NCBI RefSeq assembly: GCF_016745275.1
Contig: NZ_JADOEP010000014.1
Coordinates: 42,708 to 106,707, forward strand
Direction: 5' to 3'
DNA length: 64,000 nt
Source: Enterococcus sp. BWB1-3
Lineage (GTDB): Bacteria; Bacillota; Bacilli; Lactobacillales; Enterococcaceae
Shown here: positions 57,159-64,000 of the stretch, piece after piece
Numbering within the stretch: the stretch's first letter is position 1
Layout of the letters: every line of letters begins with the position of its first letter
Program-made: the position numbers and the translations under genes
Notes under the pieces: model-generated
What the model was told of the DNA's origin: nothing
The model's database searches: none
The model's input: the letters and a program-made list of their open reading frames with translations, nothing else

Positions 57159-57750
57159 GTGCGAAAAAATGAAATTTTTAGCACTTAGTAAGTGCTTTTT
57201 GTATAAAAAGGTTATAATGAAATAACCATCAATAATATTTTAAAAGTCATCGGAATTGTCAAAGGGATATTTTAAATCAAAAGAAGAAATAATGGATGCA
57301 GTAATCATGAGAATCATTGAGAAAGATATGGATATTGTAAAAATGACTGTACAGTAAAGCAGCGAGTTAAGTGTATTGAATAAAATCGTTCAGTTTCTGA
57401 TCACACAGTCGTCAGGAAGTGATGAGCAGAAAATTGAGATGCTGGAGCAGTCTCTCAAAGTAGAAAATGTATTGCTGAAACAGTGGATGTTGGAGGCAAC
57501 TATTTTTGCTGAAGTCATTGAAGAAGGCAATGAAAACAAGGAATTTAACATATCCGTATCCATTGAAAGCCATTCAGTTTTTTTGAGGCACGCAGTATTT
57601 ATTGTATGAAGGAATGACGTAAGGAGATGCTTACTATTGTTCATTAACATCATTTTTTGTATCAAGGGAGTTAATGAAGTAAAAACAAGCAAAGCAGAAG
57701 CTATCGAAAGACTTACGTTAATTTTTAAATTCAGCTGGGGTATTCGTTGA
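57159..57750 (+). pseudogene. Degraded TetR/AcrR-family regulator
   Basis: Fragments in shifting frames spell the TetR N-terminus: VRKNEIFST..VLF..KGYNEITINNILKVIGIVKG, then YFKSKEEIMDAVIMRIIEKDM, then a ligand-domain remnant (VLNKIVQFLITQSSG to the stop at 57607) and EAIERLTLIFKFSWGIR near the end. In-frame stops lie at 57189-57194, 57204-57206 and 57355-57357, and the central FYYY segment is missing. A GTG at 57159 is the likely original start. Confidence 0.8.
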
Positions 57751-57767
57751 GTTTAAAAATTAAAACG

Positions 57768-57783
57768 GCTGACGGTCGGCCTG
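57768..57783. promoter_or_regulatory. Possible TetR operator, right copy
   Basis: GCTGACGGTCGGCCTG, inverted relative to 57092-57107, sits between the TetR remnant and a decayed downstream gene start (AGAGGAG, ATG at 57804). Confidence 0.45.
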
Positions 57784-57803
57784 CTAAAAAAAGAGGAGAT
57801 TAT

Positions 57804-59034
57804 TATGAATAATACAAAAATAATTTGAATAATTACAGAAAGAATATTAGTAGATGAAAAAATATGGAGAAAAGAATATTATTAGAATGTTAAGTAAGTA
57901 TATGGCTGAAACTGCTGAAGTTATTTCTGTTCAATAGAGGTTGATACAGAAATTTTCGGGAAGAAGCCAATTTTTTGATTTAGTGTCAAAGGAGATAAAA
58001 AAGAAAACTTCGTTCATAAAGTAGGCTGATTTCAATCAAAAAAATACTAAAAAAGAGGAGAAATTTAATATGAAAACCAAAATAATTATGGAGGCCGGTA
58101 CACTGGTGTGCTTGGGACTAGCTCTCAGGTGATAGAAAAAAGTATTGAGAAAGAAACTGTAAAAAGTTATACGACAGAAAATTTTAAAGAGCAGGATGAA
58201 TAAGATACAATACTTGAAAAAATAGATTTTAGTTAATATACAATAGAAGGGAGCATGATTTCAATCTAAGAACCAACCTTTGTTTTGGTATGCTGTTATT
58301 TCAACCGAATAAAAAATCTAGGGAGGGATTTTTCCTTCTAGATTCGATATTATTTTATGGAATTCTTTTCATCAACATCATTTGACAATAAACCTAAATT
58401 TACTAAAAAAGAAATTTTTAATAGAATTGATGGATAAAAACTAGAAAAAAATTTGAGTTACGCTTACACTTTAGTAGGGGAAAAATCAGAAATCAAGGAG
58501 GTTTTTTTTAATTAAAAATGAAAATTCGGCAAAAAAGTGAAGAATATTTAATCTGATTAAATAGGAAAGGAGACAATTACGAGCAGTAAAAAAATAGGAA
58601 TGATAAGATGATATAACCAGTATTTTTCAACTGTATTCTGGTGAAATACTTATCTTATTTTCAGGAAGACACAACTAAAAAACCGATGTAAGTTCAGTTT
58701 TTTAGAGAACTTATACCAGTTTTAATTTAAAAAAATAAATAGCACTATCAGTCAATTAATTAAAAAGTTAATTGATAAATATTCTTGTATCTAGTTCTTC
58801 CAAGAAATAAAAAATAGAATAAAAATATATATCTTTTGAAAAATAAATGTGATTTTTATAAATTTAACTATACTCTAAATTTTAGTCATAGTAAATCTTA
58901 AAATCAATCAATTTTTTTCAATTTTTTTGATAAAACATGAAAAAAATGAGAATCTTTTTTGTTTTCATAATATATTTTTATTGTGGTTGTACTTTTCCAA
59001 TACTTTTTGAGCCGTCAAAAAATCAGTCAATATT
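57804..59034 (+). other. Decayed AT-rich region behind the TetR remnant
   Basis: About 1.2 kb with start-like signals (GAGGAG then ATG at 57804; GAGGAG then ATG at 58071) whose frames stop after 7 and 20 codons. The second encodes a short hydrophobic, signal-like stretch (KTKIIMEAGTLVCLGLALR). A hairpin AATCTAG...CTAGATT at 58314-58345 is a probable terminator. No intact gene is seen. It may be the remains of the operon once repressed by the TetR protein. Confidence 0.5.
58314..58347 (+). terminator. Hairpin in decayed region
   Basis: AAATCTAGGGAGG pairs with CCTTCTAGATT around GATTTTT. The following sequence is only moderately T-rich. Confidence 0.45.
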
Positions 59035-59048
59035 AGGAGTGAAGGAGC

Positions 59049-60161
59049 TTGTCAAGAAAAGGTGAAAATATTTATAAAAGAAAAGATGGACGATGGGAAG
59101 GCAGGTATAAAAAATCAAGAAATAAAGAAAATCGTCTCATATATGGGTATATCTATGGTAAACGATACAGTGAAGTAAAAGAAAAATTAATTAAATATCA
59201 ATCGGAATTTATTGACAGTAATAAAACTATTTATTCAGGAACTACTTCTGAATGGTTCACTTACTGGCTTCATAAAGTGGTTAAAAATAGAGTAAAGCCT
59301 TCAACCTGGTCAAGTTATGAATCAAAAATTAGAAATCATATTATTCCTTTTCTGGGCAGAAAAAAATTGAACCAGCTGGAAAGAACCGATGTTATGGCAC
59401 TTATTGAATTTTTACTATCCCAGGGCTACTCCATTAATATGGTTAAAACTATTTTGACTATCTTAAAGAACAGTTTGAACTATGCAGCTGTTAACGGACA
59501 TCTAAATAAATATCCTTATAAAAATATTGTACTTCCTTCTATTAAAAGAAAGGGGATTCGGTCCTTGTCTGTAGAAGAACAAAAGGCACTTGAAGAAGCC
59601 GCCTTTAGAAATACCTATTATTCAGCTGTAATCATCAGTCTGGCAACCGGGATGAGGATTGGAGAGATAAGCGGGTTAAGGTGGGAGGATATTGATTTTA
59701 CAAGAGAAATTATTTCTGTGAATCGAACTCTTCAGCGAATTCCAGACCCGGATAATCAGAATACAACGATGATTATTATGGGAGAGCCAAAAACAAAAAG
59801 TTCACTACGTAAAATTCCACTGGCTGTAAACCTCAAAAATTACTTGGTAAAACTAAAAAAGAGCAGTTATTCAGAGTATGTTGTTTCCTGCTCGGAAGGC
59901 TTTACTGAGCCCAGGGTGATTAATTATCACTTCAAAAAACTTCTAAAGTATACCGGTATCAGAAATATCAACTTCCATTGTCTTCGTCATACATTTGCTA
60001 CCAGATGTGTAGAAAATGGAGCAGATATTGCATCATTAAGTAAAATACTTGGACACACGTCCATTAAATTAACACTGGATACCTATACGGATTCATTTTG
60101 GGAAAAACGAAAAGAAGCAATGAATTTGATCGACTTGGAGCAATTTAACAGAAGCAAATAA
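59049..60161 (+). CDS. Tyrosine recombinase/integrase
   Basis: 370-residue site-specific recombinase of the phage/ICE integrase type. It has an N-terminal arm-binding AP2-like segment (KRKDGRWEGRYKKSR), a SAM-like core-binding domain (about 60-160) and the catalytic domain with Arg in ATGMRIGEISGLRWEDI, HxxR in FHCLRHTFATRCVENG, His in LGHTSIKLTLDTYT and the Tyr nucleophile in the same motif. TTG start with AGGAG nine bases upstream. No other phage, excision or conjugation genes are visible, so it is either a solitary remnant or a locus-specific recombinase. Confidence 0.93.
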   Translation: MSRKGENIYKRKDGRWEGRYKKSRNKENRLIYGYIYGKRYSEVKEKLIKYQSEFIDSNKTIYSGTTSEWFTYWLHKVVKNRVKPSTWSSYESKIRNHIIPFLGRKKLNQLERTDVMALIEFLLSQGYSINMVKTILTILKNSLNYAAVNGHLNKYPYKNIVLPSIKRKGIRSLSVEEQKALEEAAFRNTYYSAVIISLATGMRIGEISGLRWEDIDFTREIISVNRTLQRIPDPDNQNTTMIIMGEPKTKSSLRKIPLAVNLKNYLVKLKKSSYSEYVVSCSEGFTEPRVINYHFKKLLKYTGIRNINFHCLRHTFATRCVENGADIASLSKILGHTSIKLTLDTYTDSFWEKRKEAMNLIDLEQFNRSK

Positions 60162-60177
60162 AACTGATTTTAAAGCC

Positions 60178-60239
60178 GTCACTGTTTTGGTCATATCTGA
60201 CAGGAACTCCTGTCAGATATGCAGAAGCAGTGATTTTTC
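60178..60239 (+). terminator. Large two-tier inverted repeat after the recombinase gene
   Basis: The inner arms CATATCTGACAGGA and TCCTGTCAGATATG are perfect with a two-base loop; outer arms TCACTG and CAGTGA extend it, and five T follow. It fits a terminator, but its length and position also fit a recombination or attachment site. Confidence 0.65.
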
Positions 60240-60381
60240 TTGGAAGAACTAGTTCCAGGACATAATTATACTATCTAAACGTAAAAAAGTATTGCAGGAA
60301 ATCCTGGATGTTATGGTGTATTGCTAGATAACTTTAAAAAAAAATATACATCAAACAGAAATGAAGTGAGGAGGAATCAGT

Positions 60382-61095
60382 ATGTACAACATAGGGATAA
60401 CCCAACCGGTAGAGGAATTTGAGCGTACATATGTCGAGAAGCTTGGCAGAAATCAGTACAAATTAGTTACAGTAGATGTGAACAACATGGATACGATTCT
60501 TTCAGATCTGGATGGTGTTCTTTTGAAAGAAAATGAAAAGAATTTAAGTGAAACGTGCGGCATCATAATGAAAATTAGAGAACGATCAAATTCATTTATT
60601 TGGGTATTGTCAGAAAAACCAACAGCCGTTCAAAAAGTTATCTATCTTCATTTAGGTGCGGATGGAACTTTTAGCAATGAAAATGAACCGGAGGAGATGA
60701 CTCTGACAATAAAAAATCTGCTGAATCGTCAAAAAAAAGCAAGCGGAACAGAGAATGATAAACCACTGGATTCAAAAGAGGAAGTACAATCGGAGGCAGT
60801 TAGTCATTTCAAATTGTTGCCGAATAACTTGAGTGTCCAAATCGGTAAAGAGAGGACAGAAGTTACGTTAACCCGCCTCGAATTTAAACTATTGTCCCTT
60901 CTGTATGAGCATCAGTCTCAAGGGCTTTCTTATAAAGAAATTTATGAGAATATTTGGGACGATGCTTATAAAGGGTCCAAATATCGGGTGGCAAATTTGA
61001 TTTTCCATTTAAGAGAAAAACTGGAATTGCAGAATGTTAATTCCAACATTATCAAAACTGTTCGATCAAAGGGCTATATGCTGAGCCTGAATTAA
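60382..61095 (+). CDS. Winged-helix regulator with degenerate receiver-like domain
   Basis: 237 residues. The C-terminal OmpR/PhoB-type winged helix is clear (about 140-237; LTRLEFKLLSLLYEHQSQGLSYKEIYENIWDD, RVANLIFHLREKL, IIKTVRSKGYMLSLN). The N-terminal 115 residues have a receiver-like layout (LDGVLLKE in place of the phospho-aspartate strand; FIWVLSEKP; LHLGADGTF) but without convincing acidic-pocket residues, so activation is probably phosphorylation-independent. It lies 310 bases before a giant adhesin and is its likely regulator. GAGGAGG ribosome site. Confidence 0.85.
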   Translation: MYNIGITQPVEEFERTYVEKLGRNQYKLVTVDVNNMDTILSDLDGVLLKENEKNLSETCGIIMKIRERSNSFIWVLSEKPTAVQKVIYLHLGADGTFSNENEPEEMTLTIKNLLNRQKKASGTENDKPLDSKEEVQSEAVSHFKLLPNNLSVQIGKERTEVTLTRLEFKLLSLLYEHQSQGLSYKEIYENIWDDAYKGSKYRVANLIFHLREKLELQNVNSNIIKTVRSKGYMLSLN

Positions 61096-61352
61096 AAAGA
61101 ATTATCTTTTAAAAATAATTCGTAGTTTCTGGGTAATTCAGCTGTAAATTAATAGTTGTTTTATGAAAAATTTGGTTTCACTTTTTCTGCTATCACAAAT
61201 TTAGATCATCTTACTATAAGACTGGGACAGAGAAATAATCACGGATACCAATATCAAATCGGATTTATTCTGGTAAAGAATAAGATATATGAGAGGAAGT
61301 TGTTCCAGTTGGTTAGAAGGATAGGATTGGATAGTCAGAAAAATGAAATATA

Positions 61353-61370
61353 GTGTGCCGTCCGACACAC
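61353..61370. promoter_or_regulatory. GTGTG/CACAC hairpin or operator before the adhesin
   Basis: GTGTGCCGTCCGACACAC forms a palindrome-like element about 33 bases ahead of the adhesin start, a suitable place for a leader hairpin or regulator site. Confidence 0.45.
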
Positions 61371-61402
61371 AAAAAATAGAAAAGGGGAGGAGTTGAAAAA
61401 AT

Positions 61403-64000
61403 ATGAAAATCGGAAAAAAAAGTTTGACAGCTGTTTTGTCTATTGCACTTACAGGTTTAGTATTCCAGTGGACCTTGAGTACTCCGATTAAGGCGAATGA
61501 AGAGGCTGTTAAAACTGAAATAGGCTCCAATGGAACAGATTTACTGCAGCAGGATATGTTACCTGCAGCAGACAGCAGCATGCTGAGAAATGAGGTGGAG
61601 AAAGAGCGGACAGAGACTTCTCAAACTCAGGAAGAAGCTGAAAACGAGACAGAAGAAAGTGCTGTTTTTCCGGTGGAGAAGAGAGGAGTAAATCTGTTTG
61701 CAGCCGGTACGGCAGAAGTCACGGACTGGCAAACATTTGTTGAAGCCTTAGCTGATTCAAGTGTCACAACGATTTCATTAGCAAATGATATCCAGCTTAC
61801 AGGCACACTCAATAACTATGAGGGTCTGTTTGATAAAGATTCTGTGAATCTTGATACTGGTTACCAGTATCTGTTTGTCAGTAAGCCTGCGATTTCCAGA
61901 TCACTGGTTATTGACGGAAATGGACATACCTTTGATTTTGGAAATCTAGCAATCGGTTTTATGAATGCAGCGACGAATACTTCTAGTTATTGGGATATTA
62001 CGTTGCAAAATATCAATGTGAAATCTAATAATTATTACGCTCCGTTTTTCTATCCAGTTTTAGCTGAATCAAAAGGGATGACAAGTTATCTAAGTAATTC
62101 AAAACTGACTTATGGTGAAAAATACAAACATACTCGTTTTGTTGATACTTACGAAAAATTAAATGTCGCTTTAGCAACCATTAGTGTAACCAATATTCAA
62201 TTTGTTGATGATATCGTTGTTCCTTTAGGTAGTAATGACACATCCAGACAAGTAGCGAATATAAATAATGAGGCAGAGCGGTTTGCAAATGGTAACTCGT
62301 CAAGCAATATTAATGGTGGTACCACCTTTATTTATTTTAATGCTTTAGGTATTGCAAGAGATGTTGTAATTGAAGGCGATGGTTACACATGGGATCAAGG
62401 ATCAATAACCTGGTGTTTCACAAATAGAACGATGACTACTACGTCCAAAGCTTGGGGTATCACTTTACAAAATATGAATACTTTCCATGGTAATTATTGG
62501 GGAATAATGGAGTTTTGGGATTTATCCAATGATTATCAGTCAAGAACGACAGTTAATTACATTGACTTTACCAATTTTGGTTCACAGCTAATTGAGTCTC
62601 AACGTTCAACAGTGTCTTTTGGTGGAGATGTACATGTGCAGCAAGTTGCTGCATATACTTCAGTTAGAAAAGATGGTTCTGTTATAAGAGATTTTAATGT
62701 CAATTATACTCATAATCAGACGATCAGTGTTGCTGCAGCAACTATTGCACCCAATTCTAATGCATATTTCTCTGCTTTAAGTGGAGTGCCAATCCATTTA
62801 AGAGAAAGTGGTAATTTTGAAATTGGTGAAAATGCTGTCGTAACAGCTGTTAGAGAAAGTGAAACAGGAAACCCTGAGAATGACTCACAAGGGTACCCAT
62901 CTGTAATAGATATCAGCTCGGGTAATTTTATTATAAGAAGTGGAGCAAAAGTAACAGCTGTCTCACATCATACTGTTCAACCTACTGTCGTTTATATGGA
63001 AAATAGCAATTCCAATTTACTTGTTGAAGAAGGGGCTGTTTTATCGGTGATTACTGATAGATACAGTAATTCTAATAATGGTGCCCGATATAATCCTTTT
63101 TATATGGCAGGCGGTAAAGTTTCAATTTCAGGAACGTTAAATATTACTGGTGAAAATATGGTGGGATCAGGTACACATTTATTTTATGCTAATGCAGCAG
63201 TAGATTTTGAAATTGCATCAAAAGGGATACTAAATATCATTAGTGACAGTACTTCTACAAGTCAAAATTTGATGTATTTAAATAATGCCTCATCAAGTTT
63301 TAAATTTACTGATGCCGAAAGAGTTAATTTACAAAAAACAAAATCAATAAGCGGTTCTAATGGATTGATTTATATGGGGAATGGCGGTGTACTAAATGTT
63401 TCCGTTCAGAATGTATATCAATGGGTTGATGGAAACATGGCAACAGGAGTAGATGGTGACGAAGGTTATACTTACTCTTATATACCAATGTCAAGCATGC
63501 TTTTAACCTATAATGGCTATATTCCAACGATTACTTCTGCCAACTCTATGACAAATGCTACACTGAACAGCTTTAGGGCAAACTTTACAACTCAAGGACA
63601 ACAGCGTGTGCTGTTTACCCGAATTCCAGATCCAAATGTCTCCATTCATAGTATCTCGAATGATAATCCGGATGATCCGGGCTCGTATACAGTGTATGGG
63701 TATGCAGTTCCGGGCACCTACATTCGACTTTGGGAAGAAGCACTGAACGGGACGACTTCCGCAAAAGAAAAAGGGGTCAATGATACGATTGAATCACCCG
63801 TTGAAGATACCGGAATGGCGCAGGAAACGCGTGATAACTTTACTGTTCAGGCGGACAGTGACGGCAACTGGTCGTACACAATCAGCTCTGGAAATTATTT
63901 CACTGCTGGAAATGTCATCCATGCGTATGGGTTCGCCAATCTGAAATCAGAAGAACCGACACAGGTTGTTTTGGATAAGACGCCGCCTACAGCCACACCG
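61403..64000 (+). CDS. Giant secreted adhesin with pectate-lyase-like domain, 3'-truncated by window edge
   Basis: At least 866 residues; the frame stays open to the last base. Signal peptide (KKSLTAVLSIALTGLVFQW, cleavage near IKAN-E, about residue 33), an acidic Glu/Thr-rich linker (about 35-95), then a pectate-lyase-like adhesive domain (about 100-560; TTISLANDIQLTG, SLVIDGNGHTFDFG, YWDITLQNINV). Later Ig-like segments follow (about 745-866; GSYTVYGYAVPGTYIRLWEEA, DSDGNWSYTIS, TPPTATP). It parallels the adhesin at 27426 in layout. The anchor, if any, lies beyond the window. AGGGGAGGAG lies ten bases before the ATG. Confidence 0.87.
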   Translation, partial: MKIGKKSLTAVLSIALTGLVFQWTLSTPIKANEEAVKTEIGSNGTDLLQQDMLPAADSSMLRNEVEKERTETSQTQEEAENETEESAVFPVEKRGVNLFAAGTAEVTDWQTFVEALADSSVTTISLANDIQLTGTLNNYEGLFDKDSVNLDTGYQYLFVSKPAISRSLVIDGNGHTFDFGNLAIGFMNAATNTSSYWDITLQNINVKSNNYYAPFFYPVLAESKGMTSYLSNSKLTYGEKYKHTRFVDTYEKLNVALATISVTNIQFVDDIVVPLGSNDTSRQVANINNEAERFANGNSSSNINGGTTFIYFNALGIARDVVIEGDGYTWDQGSITWCFTNRTMTTTSKAWGITLQNMNTFHGNYWGIMEFWDLSNDYQSRTTVNYIDFTNFGSQLIESQRSTVSFGGDVHVQQVAAYTSVRKDGSVIRDFNVNYTHNQTISVAAATIAPNSNAYFSALSGVPIHLRESGNFEIGENAVVTAVRESETGNPENDSQGYPSVIDISSGNFIIRSGAKVTAVSHHTVQPTVVYMENSNSNLLVEEGAVLSVITDRYSNSNNGARYNPFYMAGGKVSISGTLNITGENMVGSGTHLFYANAAVDFEIASKGILNIISDSTSTSQNLMYLNNASSSFKFTDAERVNLQKTKSISGSNGLIYMGNGGVLNVSVQNVYQWVDGNMATGVDGDEGYTYSYIPMSSMLLTYNGYIPTITSANSMTNATLNSFRANFTTQGQQRVLFTRIPDPNVSIHSISNDNPDDPGSYTVYGYAVPGTYIRLWEEALNGTTSAKEKGVNDTIESPVEDTGMAQETRDNFTVQADSDGNWSYTISSGNYFTAGNVIHAYGFANLKSEEPTQVVLDKTPPTATP

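Noticed and set aside
57376..57609. 77-codon frame as an independent hypothetical gene
   Set aside because: It is in frame with, and explained as, the ligand-binding part of the degraded TetR-family pseudogene.
59049..60239. Complete prophage or ICE
   Set aside because: Only a recombinase is present; no structural, replication, excision or conjugation genes flank it within the window.
61156..61353. 65-codon plus-strand frame between regulator and adhesin
   Set aside because: No ribosome site; the sequence contains GGGACAGA-type repeat-like pieces and leads into an operator-like hairpin.

Overview
The window looks like a chromosome segment from a low-GC Gram-positive lactic acid bacterium, most likely Enterococcus or a close relative. 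The evidence is the density of PTS operons, CcpA-type operator sequences, an LPXTG surface protein, large pectate-lyase-like adhesins, glycerol genes under a GlpP antiterminator, a complete firmicute glycogen operon, and a recurring intergenic repeat. The genus call is inference. No rRNA, tRNA or CRISPR array was found.

Layout. 1-2.1 kb: end of a sorbitol (glucitol) PTS operon and a YdjC/ChbG-type deacetylase. 2.8-5.4 kb: an LPXTG protein with 84-residue repeats, its terminator, and the 5' part of a group IIC intron lodged directly behind that terminator. 5.5-7.2 kb: RpiR regulator and TruA. 7.3-13.6 kb: a cellobiose/beta-glucoside PTS operon (IIB, IIC, IIA, GH1 enzyme, phosphatase-like lipoprotein) divergent from its BglG/LicR-type regulator. 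13.7-15.6 kb: membrane proteins and a small protein. 15.9-19.9 kb: GlpP, its target terminator and a three-gene GlpA-like oxidoreductase cluster. 20.5-26.9 kb: a GntR-regulated mannose-family PTS operon ending in three sugar-phosphate isomerase-like genes. 27.4-31.8 kb: a four-gene surface cassette. 32.2-38.6 kb: a secreted fumarate-reductase-like flavoprotein, an AraC regulator and an ABC transporter. 38.7-43.0 kb: decayed DNA with a broken response regulator beside an intact histidine kinase, and a lacE pseudogene. 43.0-55.0 kb: LacI regulator and glgBCDAP plus a GH13 enzyme. 55.1-59.0 kb: repeats, two small genes and a decayed TetR locus. 59.0-64.0 kb: tyrosine recombinase, winged-helix regulator and a second giant adhesin cut off by the window end.

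How the genes work together. Most of the window handles sugar capture and storage. PTS systems import and phosphorylate sorbitol, beta-glucosides and an unidentified hexose. Dedicated hydrolases or isomerases send the products to glycolysis, and the glg operon stores and mobilises glucose as glycogen. The other theme is the cell surface: two pectate-lyase-like adhesins, a sortase-anchored repeat protein, and small membrane and secreted partners.

The best candidates for something undescribed are (i) the mannose-PTS operon with two cupin-type phosphoglucose isomerases and a mannose-6-phosphate isomerase carrying an extra N-terminal domain, (ii) the 27.4-31.8 kb surface cassette, where a C-terminal module of the adhesin seems to recur as a free-standing secreted protein, one gene lacks a normal start codon and another is frameshifted at a T-run, and (iii) a GH1 enzyme whose acid/base glutamate is replaced by glutamine.
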